A DNA stretch of 58,112 bases. It comes from Streptomyces sp. LUP47B (GTDB taxonomy: Bacteria; Actinomycetota; Actinomycetes; Streptomycetales; Streptomycetaceae). The DNA lies in assembly GCF_001746295.1 (NCBI RefSeq), contig NZ_MJAH01000034.1, positions 1-58,112 of the forward strand, given 5' to 3'. This document shows positions 16,015 to 22,844 of the stretch, piece after piece. Position numbers and translations under genes: made by a program. Every line of letters begins with the position of its first letter. The first letter of the stretch is position 1. The notes beneath the pieces were generated by a model. The model saw only the letters and a list, made by a program, of their open reading frames with translations. It was not told the DNA's origin and did not search any database.

Positions 16015-18227
16015 TGACCACGCAGACCGATCATCCGACCCGGCAGGGTTCCGGGTGGGGTCCGGCGGCGACGGCCCCCGAGGCGCCGGTCGCTCCCCCG
16101 GCCCCCGAGTCCGGCGAACCCCAGCAGCCCTTCGCGCGGAGACTGTGGCGCGGCCGCCCCGAGGACCCGCGCTGGGCACGCCCCGCCTTCTGGGGCCTGC
16201 TGCTCGCCACCGCGGCGCTCTACTTCTACAACCTGAGCGCCTCCGGCTACGCGAACTCCTTCTACTCGGCGGCCGTCCAGGCCGGCACCAAGAGCTGGAA
16301 GGCGATGTTCTTCGGCTCGCTGGACGCGGGCAACGCCATCACCGTCGACAAGCCCTCGGCCTTCCTGTGGCCGATGGAGATCGCGGCCAGAATCTTCGGC
16401 CTGAACTCGTGGACGATCCTCGGCCCCGAGGTCCTCATGGGTGTCGGCACGGTCGCCGTCGTCTACGCGTCCGTGCGCCGCCGGTTCAGCCCCGGGGCCG
16501 GTCTGATCGCGGGCGCCGTGCTGGCGCTCACCCCCGTCGCGGCGCTGATGTTCCGGTTCAACAACCCGGACGCCATGCTGGCCCTGCTGATGGCGCTGGC
16601 CTGCTACTTCGTCGTCCGTGCCATCGAGGACGGCAAGACGAAGTGGCTGGTGTGGGCGGGTGTCGCGATCGGCTTCGCGTTCCTCGCGAAGACCCTTCAG
16701 GCCTTCCTGATCCTGCCGTCGCTGGCGATCGTGTACGCGGTCTGCGCGCCGGTCTCCCTGAAGAAGCGCTTCGGCCAGCTGGCCGCCGCGACCGGTGCCC
16801 TGGTCGTCTCCGGCGGCTGGTGGGTCGCGATCGTCGAGCTGTGGCCGGCCTCCTCCCGCCCCTACATCGGCGGCTCGCAGAACAACTCCTTCCTCGAGCT
16901 GACCTTCGGCTACAACGGCCTCGGCCGCCTCAGCGGCGACGAGACCGGCAGCGTGGGCGGCGGAGGCGGCGGCACCGGCACCGGCCAGTGGGGCGAGACC
17001 GGCTGGAACCGGATGTTCAACTCCGAGATCGGCTCCCAGATCTCCTGGCTGCTGCCGGCCGCGCTGATCCTGCTGGTCGCGGGCCTGGTGGCGACGCGCA
17101 AGCTCAAGCGGACGTCGGTGACCCGCGGTTCGTTCCTCGTCTGGGGCGGCTCGCTGCTGATCACCCTGGTGGTCTTCAGCTTCATGGCGGGCATCTTCCA
17201 CCAGTACTACACGATCGCCCTGGCCCCCTACATCGCCGCCGTGGTCGGCATGGGCGCCGGGATCCTGTGGGAGAGGCGCGCCGAGATGTGGGCCCCGCTC
17301 ACCCTCGCGGCCGCGGTCGTGGCGAGCAGCGCGTGGGGGTACGTCCTCCTCAACCGCACCCCCGACTATCTGCCCTGGCTGAAGTGGCTGGTCCTCATCG
17401 GCGGCCTGGTCGCCGCGCTCGGCCTGATCTTCGTGGCCAGGCTCGGCCGGCAACTGGCGCTCGGTGCCGCGGCCCTGGGCATCGTGGCCGCGCTGGCCGG
17501 TCCGACGGCGTACACCCTGAGCACGGTGAACTCCGCGCACACCGGGTCCATCCCGACGGCCGGTCCCGCGGGCGCGAGCATGATGGGCGGCGGTCCCGGT
17601 GGCGGCGGGCGCGGCGGCTTCGGCGGCGGCACCGGCGGCCCGGGCGGCCAGACCCGGAACGGCAACGGCACCCAGGGCCAGGGCTTCCCGGGCGGCGGCA
17701 CGGGCGGTACCGGTGGCACCGGCGGCTTCGGCGGCGGGATGCCCGGCCAGAACGGCAACACCCAGGGCAACGGCACCACGCAGAACCAGCAGGGCGGGAT
17801 GCCCGGCGGCACCGCGGGTGACGGCGGCGGCATGGGCGGTGGCGGCGGGGTCGGCGGCCTGCTCAACGGCGCGTCCGTCTCCGCCGAGGCCAAGAAGCTG
17901 CTGAAGGCCGACGCGGACGACTACACCTGGGCGGCGGCCGCGATCGGCGCCCAGAACGCGGCGAGCTACCAGCTGGCCACCGACGAGTCCGTGATGGCGA
18001 TCGGCGGCTTCAACGGCACCGACCCGTCCCCGACGCTGGCCCAGTTCAAGGAGTACGTGGCGGACGGAAGGATCCACTACTTCATCTCCAGCGGCTCCGG
18101 CGGTGGCATGGGCGGCAGCAGCAGCGGTACGTCCTCGCAGATCACCTCGTGGGTCGAGGCCACCTTCAAGAAGGTGACGGTCGGTTCGGCCACCTTCTAC
18201 GACCTCACCCAGAAGGCGAGCGGCTGA
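16014..18227 (+). CDS. GT39 (ArnT/YkcB-like) polyprenyl-phosphate-dependent glycosyltransferase
   Basis: A 737-residue integral membrane protein. The first luminal loop has YANSFYSAAVQAGTKSW and GSLDAGNAITVDKPS, the acidic motif region of GT39 proteins. About 11 hydrophobic helices follow. An external Gly/Thr/Gln/Asn-rich linker (about 520-625) leads to a C-terminal globular domain (LLNGASVSAEAKKLLKAD onward) as in YkcB-type proteins. GT39 enzymes take the sugar from a polyprenyl phosphate on the outer face, which fits the preceding GT2-GtrA protein as donor maker. In Bacillus, YkcC and YkcB form a comparable pair. The acceptor (protein, lipid or polymer) is unknown. A second Gly-rich loop occurs at about residue 315. 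Confidence 0.92.
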   Translation: MTTQTDHPTRQGSGWGPAATAPEAPVAPPAPESGEPQQPFARRLWRGRPEDPRWARPAFWGLLLATAALYFYNLSASGYANSFYSAAVQAGTKSWKAMFFGSLDAGNAITVDKPSAFLWPMEIAARIFGLNSWTILGPEVLMGVGTVAVVYASVRRRFSPGAGLIAGAVLALTPVAALMFRFNNPDAMLALLMALACYFVVRAIEDGKTKWLVWAGVAIGFAFLAKTLQAFLILPSLAIVYAVCAPVSLKKRFGQLAAATGALVVSGGWWVAIVELWPASSRPYIGGSQNNSFLELTFGYNGLGRLSGDETGSVGGGGGGTGTGQWGETGWNRMFNSEIGSQISWLLPAALILLVAGLVATRKLKRTSVTRGSFLVWGGSLLITLVVFSFMAGIFHQYYTIALAPYIAAVVGMGAGILWERRAEMWAPLTLAAAVVASSAWGYVLLNRTPDYLPWLKWLVLIGGLVAALGLIFVARLGRQLALGAAALGIVAALAGPTAYTLSTVNSAHTGSIPTAGPAGASMMGGGPGGGGRGGFGGGTGGPGGQTRNGNGTQGQGFPGGGTGGTGGTGGFGGGMPGQNGNTQGNGTTQNQQGGMPGGTAGDGGGMGGGGGVGGLLNGASVSAEAKKLLKADADDYTWAAAAIGAQNAASYQLATDESVMAIGGFNGTDPSPTLAQFKEYVADGRIHYFISSGSGGGMGGSSSGTSSQITSWVEATFKKVTVGSATFYDLTQKASG

Positions 18228-18243
18228 CGCAGGACCGGAAGAG

Positions 18244-18284
18244 GGCGGAGGGGCGGCGACCACGCGGGTCGCCGCCCCTCCGCC
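18244..18284 (+). terminator. Strong hairpin terminator of the two-component/glycosyltransferase operon
   Basis: GGCGGAGGGGCGGCGACC (18244-18261) pairs with GGTCGCCGCCCCTCCGCC (18267-18284) around a 5-nt loop: an 18-bp perfect stem starting 17 nt after the GT39 stop. Confidence 0.9.
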
Positions 18285-18306
18285 ATGTCCACGGCCGCAA
18301 AGCTTG

Positions 18307-18340
18307 TTGTACGGCGTATAGGAAACGTTCTACGGTGTAC
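18307..18340 (+). promoter_or_regulatory. Promoter with overlapping TetR-type operator in front of the MFS gene
   Basis: TTGTAC (18307-18312) and TACGGT (18331-18336), 18 bp apart, fit a vegetative promoter. They are embedded in an imperfect inverted repeat, GTACGGCGTATA and TCTACGGTGTAC (9 of 12 positions match). ATG 18344 is 7 nt past the -10, so the mRNA is probably leaderless. The TetR gene downstream is the natural candidate repressor. Confidence 0.6.
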
Positions 18341-18343
18341 GGC

Positions 18344-19825
18344 ATGTCCGCTCCCGCATCCGTCACCGTCTCCCAGGCCCATCCCCAGCGCTGGCTGATA
18401 CTCGGCGTCATCTGTCTCGCGCAGCTGACCGTGCTGCTCGACAACACCGTCCTGAACGTCGCGATCCCCTCGCTCACCCGGGAACTGGGCGCGGCCACCT
18501 CCGACATCCAGTGGATGATCAACGCGTATTCGCTGGTGCAGTCCGGTCTGCTGCTCACCGCGGGCAGCGCCGCCGACCGCTACGGCCGCAAGAAGCTGCT
18601 GATGGCGGGCCTGGCCCTGTTCGGCGTCGGCTCCCTGGTGGCCGGTCTCGCCACCACCAGCGAACAGCTGATCGCGGCGCGCGCGGGCATGGGCGTCGGC
18701 GGCGCGCTCCTCATCACCACCACGCTCGCCGTCGTGGTCCAGATCTTCGACGACAGCGAACGCGTGAAGGCGATCGGCCTCTGGTCGACGGTCAACTCGC
18801 TCGGCTTCGCCACAGGACCGCTGCTCGGCGGTGTGCTGCTCGACCACTTCTGGTGGGGCGCGATCTTCCTCGTCAACATCCCGGTCGCGGCCATCGGCCT
18901 GGTGGCCGTCCTGGCGCTGGTGCCCGAGTCCAAGAACCCGCAGGGCGACCGCCCCGACCTGCTCGGCGCACTGCTGTCCACGATCGGCATGACGAGCGTC
19001 GTCTACGCGATCATCTCCGGCCCGGACCACGGCTGGACCTCCGCCACCACCCTCACCTCCGCCGCGGTCGGAGCCGTGGTGCTGACCGGGTTCGCCGTAT
19101 GGGAACTGCGCGCCCCCTACCCCATGCTGGACATGCACTTCTTCCGCAACCAGCGGTTCACCGGGGCCGTCGCGGGCGCGATCCTCGTCGCCTTCGGCAT
19201 GGCGGGCTCGCTCTTCCTGCTCACGCAGCACCTGCAGTTCGTCCTCGGATACGACCCGTTGCAGGCCGGACTGCGGACCGCGCCGTTCGCCCTCACCATC
19301 GTCGCCCTCAACCTCACCGGGGTCAGCGCGAAGCTCCTGCCCAGGGCCGGCACACCACTCACCATCGCCCTCGGGATGACCTGTCTGGCGGTGGGCCTCG
19401 CGGCGATCGCCGTGCTCGGCCGTCACGGGTACGGCGGCATGCTGGCCGGCCTGGTCGTCATGGGCGCCGGGGTCGCCTTCGCGATGCCGGCCATGGCCAA
19501 CGCCGTCATGAGCGCCATCCCTCGGGAGAAGGCGGGGGTGGGGGCCGGTATCAACGGCACGCTCGCCGAGTTCGGACAGGGGCTCGGGGTCGCGGTGCTC
19601 GGCGCGGTGCTGAACTCCCGCTTCGCGGCGCTGGTCCCGGTGGCGGCGGCGTCCTTGCCGGCGGCGCTGGCGCAGGCCGACTCGGCAGCGGAGCGGGCGC
19701 GGATCACCGAGGCGTTCGCCTCCGGACTGGAGAGCAGCCAGTTGGTGGGGGCGGGCGCCGTGCTGCTGGGCGGAGTGGTCGCCGCGGTGTTGCTGCGGCG
19801 GGTTGAGCGGGCAGAGGGAGCCTAG
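18344..19825 (+). CDS. MFS drug-efflux transporter (DHA2 / 14-TM type)
   Basis: A 493-residue transporter. Motif D1/C-like LDNTVLNVAIPSL sits in helix 1, motif A GSAADRYGRKKLL between helices 2 and 3, and motif C-like GFATGPLLGGVLLDHFWWGA in helix 5. These are typical for EmrB/QacA drug:H+ antiporters, which export lipophilic cations or antibiotics across the inner membrane. It is transcribed from an apparent leaderless promoter overlapped by an inverted repeat and is followed by a TetR gene in the same direction after 144 bp. The pair looks like a substrate-inducible efflux system. The substrate cannot be told from the sequence. Confidence 0.93.
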   Translation: MSAPASVTVSQAHPQRWLILGVICLAQLTVLLDNTVLNVAIPSLTRELGAATSDIQWMINAYSLVQSGLLLTAGSAADRYGRKKLLMAGLALFGVGSLVAGLATTSEQLIAARAGMGVGGALLITTTLAVVVQIFDDSERVKAIGLWSTVNSLGFATGPLLGGVLLDHFWWGAIFLVNIPVAAIGLVAVLALVPESKNPQGDRPDLLGALLSTIGMTSVVYAIISGPDHGWTSATTLTSAAVGAVVLTGFAVWELRAPYPMLDMHFFRNQRFTGAVAGAILVAFGMAGSLFLLTQHLQFVLGYDPLQAGLRTAPFALTIVALNLTGVSAKLLPRAGTPLTIALGMTCLAVGLAAIAVLGRHGYGGMLAGLVVMGAGVAFAMPAMANAVMSAIPREKAGVGAGINGTLAEFGQGLGVAVLGAVLNSRFAALVPVAAASLPAALAQADSAAERARITEAFASGLESSQLVGAGAVLLGGVVAAVLLRRVERAEGA

Positions 19826-19969
19826 GAGCTCCGGGCTTCGGACCGTCGTCGGGTGCGAGTCCGTCGGGGCTGGTCGCGCCCACGCGGCGGGGCCGCACAC
19901 CGATACGGTTCGTGCACCGGAAAGGCCTAGCATCTTCGCAAGTGGACGGATGTACTCGAAAGGTGCGCC

Positions 19970-20731
19970 ATGCCTAACGCAGGCCAGAAGGCCTCGAGTC
20001 GGACCAGTGTGTGGCTGGAGGGCAAGGTGCGCCGGGGCGGGCGCGGCGGCGGGCAGCCCTCGGGACTCGACCGGGACCGGATCACCGAGGTGACGGTCCG
20101 TCTCCTGGACGCCGAAGGGCTGGCCAAGTTCTCCATGCGCCGGCTGGCCGCCGAGCTGAACGTGACCGCGATGTCCGTCTACTGGTATGTCGACACCAAG
20201 GACGACCTCCTCGAACTCGCCCTGGACGCGGCCTTCGGCGAACTGGAGCTGCCGGACCCGGAGGCCGACGAGGACTGGCGGGACCAACTGCGCACGGTGG
20301 CCAGGGAGTACCGGGGCCTGCTGGTCCGGCACCCCTGGATCTCACCGCTGGCCGGCACCTTCCTCAACATCGGCCCCCACTCCCTGGCGTTCTCCCGGAT
20401 CGTGCACCGGGTCGTCCGCAAGACCGGCCTGCCCGCACACGGCATCACGGGCGCGATCTCCGCCGTCTTCCAGTTCGTCTACGGCTTCGGCACCATCGAG
20501 GGCCACTTCATCGCCCGCTCCGCACAGGCAGGCATGACCCAGGAGGCCTACTTCCGCCACGCCATGACCACCGCCACCCGGTCCCCCGGCGCCGCGGAGA
20601 TCCTCAAGGAGAACGAGGAGATCATGGCGGCGAGGGGAGGCGACACGGTGGAGGAGATGAGGGACAGGGACTTCACGTTCGCCCTGGACCTGTGGATCAA
20701 GGGAATCGAGGCGATGGTCGAACCCGCTTAG
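19970..20731 (+). CDS. TetR-family transcriptional regulator with TetR_C domain
   Basis: A 253-residue protein. After a basic Gly-rich start, the helix-turn-helix is at about 40-85: VRLLDAEGLAKFSMRRLAAE with the recognition helix VTAMSVYWYVDTKDDLLEL, the TetR signature. The larger C-terminal ligand-binding domain has the tetracycline-repressor-like pattern (FLNIGPHSLAFSRIVHRVV, FGTIEGHF). It is likely to repress the preceding MFS gene through the inverted repeat at 18307-18340, with release on ligand binding. ATG 19970 follows AAAGGTG. Distance from the MFS stop (144 bp) allows its own promoter. Confidence 0.92.
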   Translation: MPNAGQKASSRTSVWLEGKVRRGGRGGGQPSGLDRDRITEVTVRLLDAEGLAKFSMRRLAAELNVTAMSVYWYVDTKDDLLELALDAAFGELELPDPEADEDWRDQLRTVAREYRGLLVRHPWISPLAGTFLNIGPHSLAFSRIVHRVVRKTGLPAHGITGAISAVFQFVYGFGTIEGHFIARSAQAGMTQEAYFRHAMTTATRSPGAAEILKENEEIMAARGGDTVEEMRDRDFTFALDLWIKGIEAMVEPA

Positions 20732-20750
20732 GGCGCCGACCCAGGGCCCC

Positions 20751-21224
20751 TCAGGCGTCCGGCGAGGCCAACCGCTCAGGAAATCCACCGGTGGCCACAG
20801 GACCCCACCGCACCGGCGTCACCCGGATGATCGACTTGCCCTGCTTCACCATCGCAGCCCGGTACTCGTCCCAGTCGGGGTGCTCACCGGCGATGTTCCG
20901 GTAGTACTCCACCAGCGGCTCCACGGACTCCGGCGGGTCGATGACCTCCGCGGTCCCGTCGACCTGCACCCACGGTCCGTTCCAGTCGTCGCTCAGCACG
21001 ATCACGCTGACCTGGGAGTCCCGCTTCGCGTTCCGCGTCTTGGCCCGCTCGGGGTACGTCGAGACGACGATCCGTCCGGAGTCGTCCACTCCGCAGGTCA
21101 ACGGCGAGGCCTGCGGTGACCCGTCCCCCCGCCGCGTCAGCAGGATCGCCCGGTGCCGGGGCCGTACGAAGTCCAGCAACTCGTCCAGCGAGACGGCCTT
21201 GTTGGTCGCAATGTTCGGTGCCAT
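20751..21224 (-). CDS. PPOX-class F420-dependent oxidoreductase family protein
   Basis: A 157-residue split-beta-barrel protein. Recognisable family blocks are FVRPRHRAILLTRRGDGSPQ, VVDD/GRIVVSTYPERAKTRN and WVQVDGTAEVIDPPE, ending in a basic strand (SIIRVTPVRWGPVATGGFPE). Family members bind F420 or FMN and reduce diverse substrates; coenzyme choice cannot be decided here, but F420 is abundant in Streptomyces. There is no signal peptide. It is convergent with the TetR gene and directly followed upstream, on the same strand, by the truncated methyltransferase (4 bp gap). Full length for the family. Confidence 0.92.
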   Translation of the reverse strand: MAPNIATNKAVSLDELLDFVRPRHRAILLTRRGDGSPQASPLTCGVDDSGRIVVSTYPERAKTRNAKRDSQVSVIVLSDDWNGPWVQVDGTAEVIDPPESVEPLVEYYRNIAGEHPDWDEYRAAMVKQGKSIIRVTPVRWGPVATGGFPERLASPDA

Positions 21225-21228
21225 GACG

Positions 21229-21525
21229 TCAGCCTAGTTGGAGTGCCACGGCGTTCCAGTGCACCGCGTCACGGCCGAGTCGGTCCGCTTTCTCGTCCAC
21301 GATCCGCAGCAGGTTCAGCCCCGCGTCCGCCCCGTGCCCGGCGACCTCCTCCGGCGCGATGTCGAACATCCGCCGGTCCACCGGTGGCTCACCGCGCCGC
21401 AGGGTGAGCGCCCGCGCGGGCGCCTGAGCCAGCAGATCCAGCAGCGCCTCGTGCACCGACTCGAAGGAAACGCTCTCGTATACCCTTCCCAGCCGCTGCG
21501 CCGACTCGGCGTAGTAGGCCTGCAC
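21229..21525 (-). pseudogene. Class I SAM methyltransferase gene with central deletion
   Basis: From GTG 21525 the frame gives 98 residues. The first 45 (AYYAESAQRLGRVYESVSFE, then LLDLLAQAPAR) resemble the helix leading to the SAM-binding strand of class I methyltransferases. The last 50 (LRRGEPPVDRRMFDIAPEEV, then LLRIVDEKADRLGRDAVHWN) resemble the C-terminal part. They are joined at ALTLRRG with no GxGxG motif and none of the central sheet, as if several hundred bases were lost in frame. The product cannot bind SAM in the normal way. It would lie in one transcript with the PPOX gene. Confidence 0.55.
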
Positions 21526-21546
21526 CGTTCCTGTGGACTGAGCAGA

Positions 21547-21786
21547 GTGAGTCCGTTCAGCCGCGCGCCCCGAACGGTCTTGGGCGAGCTGGTCCCCGGC
21601 GTACTCGACCCCGGGGCGGCGACACGCATCCTGTGCGTGGTCCGGGCCCGGGAGGCCAGTTCCCTTACGACCTGGCAGGTCGGTACGGCCAGAGGCGACG
21701 GGGAGGCCCTGAACCATCCTCTGGTGGAGCAGGGGCCCCGCACGCTGACGCCGCACCTGGTGTCCCAGGTCGCACGACCACGCTAG
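21547..21786 (+). CDS. Possible small hypothetical protein (79 aa)
   Basis: GTG 21547 opens a 79-residue frame with strong G/C third-position bias, starting VSPFSRAPRTVLGELVPGVL. It is divergent from the truncated methyltransferase with only 21 bp between starts. No domain is recognised and the ribosome-binding site is weak. It may be a real small protein or a leftover of a larger gene lost with the methyltransferase deletion. Confidence 0.35.
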   Translation: MSPFSRAPRTVLGELVPGVLDPGAATRILCVVRAREASSLTTWQVGTARGDGEALNHPLVEQGPRTLTPHLVSQVARPR

Positions 21787-21933
21787 CCCGGACAGCCCAG
21801 GGCGCCGCAAGCCCGGAAGCGGACGATCACACGATCGAGCTAATGCCGACTTGTGCGCACTCCGTGGTGAGCAGCACCAACCCCCGCGGTTCGCTCCATG
21901 CCAGAACGGTACGACCCGCCACTGACAACGCCC

Positions 21934-22755
21934 TCAGGCCTGCGGCAGCGACTCCCCCTGCACCGCCTGGACATCGAGCTCGACCTTCAGCGTCGTACCG
22001 ATCGCCGCGATCCCCGCCTGCACGACCTGGTTGTAGTTCATGGCGAAGTCCTCCCGCCGCAGCTGGGTGGTGGCCCGGAAGGCGGCACGGGTCCCGCCCC
22101 AGGGGTCGGCCCCCGTCCCCAGGTACGCGAGGTCCAGGTCGACGGGGCGTACGACACCACGCATCGCCAGTTCACCCCGCACGGTCCACCGGTCCGTACC
22201 GGCCACGTCCAGCCCGGTGGACCGGTACGTGATCTCCGGGTACCGCTCGACGTCCAGGAAGTCCGCCGACCGCAGGTGCTCGTCCCGCATCGCGTTCCCC
22301 GTGTCGATGGATGCCGCCCGGATCACCGCCTCCACCCGCGACTTGGTCACGTCGTCCGGGGCGACCTCGATCGCCGCCGTGAAGTCGGTGAAGCGGCCGT
22401 GCACGCTGGAGATGCCCAGGTGCTGGGCGACCGCGCTCACGCCGGAGTGGGCCGGGTCCACGGTCCAGGGTCCCGGCGGCGGAAGTTCCGCCCCGCCGAT
22501 ACGGGCCAGTGTGACCGTGCCGACCTCGGCCCGGCCGCTCGCGGTGACGATCGCGCTCGACGCGGCGGGCGCGTAGCCGACGGCCGTGACGATGACGGTG
22601 TACGGCCCCGGCTCCAGCGGTGTGCCGTCCCGTACCGCCCCTTCGGCGTCCGCCTCCGCGCGCAGTACCTGCGTCCCGGTCATGTCCGTCACCGTGACGA
22701 CCGCGTGCGACACGGCCCATCCGTCCCGGGTCCGGATCCTCGCGCTCAGTCCCAT
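21934..22755 (-). CDS. YceI-family protein with N-terminal carboxypeptidase-regulatory-like domain
   Basis: ATG 22755 is preceded by GAGGAG at 9 nt, giving 273 residues. The first 90 form a beta-sandwich of the carboxypeptidase-regulatory type (AVVTVTDMTGTQVLRAEADA ending PGPYTVIVTAVGY). The YceI domain follows: WTVDPAHSGVSAVAQHLGIS, later SADFLDVERYPEITYRSTG. YceI proteins are lipocalin-like and bind polyprenoid lipids. There is no signal peptide, so it should be cytoplasmic or membrane-associated. The N-terminal domain resembles the three repeats at the end of the neighbouring MFS protein, which suggests a shared partner or origin. A terminator separates it from that gene. Confidence 0.9.
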   Translation of the reverse strand: MGLSARIRTRDGWAVSHAVVTVTDMTGTQVLRAEADAEGAVRDGTPLEPGPYTVIVTAVGYAPAASSAIVTASGRAEVGTVTLARIGGAELPPPGPWTVDPAHSGVSAVAQHLGISSVHGRFTDFTAAIEVAPDDVTKSRVEAVIRAASIDTGNAMRDEHLRSADFLDVERYPEITYRSTGLDVAGTDRWTVRGELAMRGVVRPVDLDLAYLGTGADPWGGTRAAFRATTQLRREDFAMNYNQVVQAGIAAIGTTLKVELDVQAVQGESLPQA

Positions 22756-22778
22756 TTCACGTAACTCCTCGAAGAAGA

Positions 22779-22834
22779 CCGGCCCGTGGCGGGAGCGCAC
22801 CTCCGCTCGGAGCGCGCTCCCTGCCACGGGCCGG
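22779..22834 (-). terminator. Long hairpin terminator behind the MFS fusion gene
   Basis: CCGGCCCGTGGCGGGAGCGC (22779-22798) pairs with 22814-22834 with one bulged base. It starts 11 nt after the MFS stop on the minus strand and lies just upstream of the YceI start. Confidence 0.85.
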
Positions 22835-22844
22835 AGTCGGTGGA

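Noticed and set aside
15837..20332. Long minus-strand ORFs (808 and 711 codons) opposite the glycosyltransferase and MFS genes
   Set aside because: Low-complexity Gly/Arg/Ala/His shadows of well-supported plus-strand membrane proteins.
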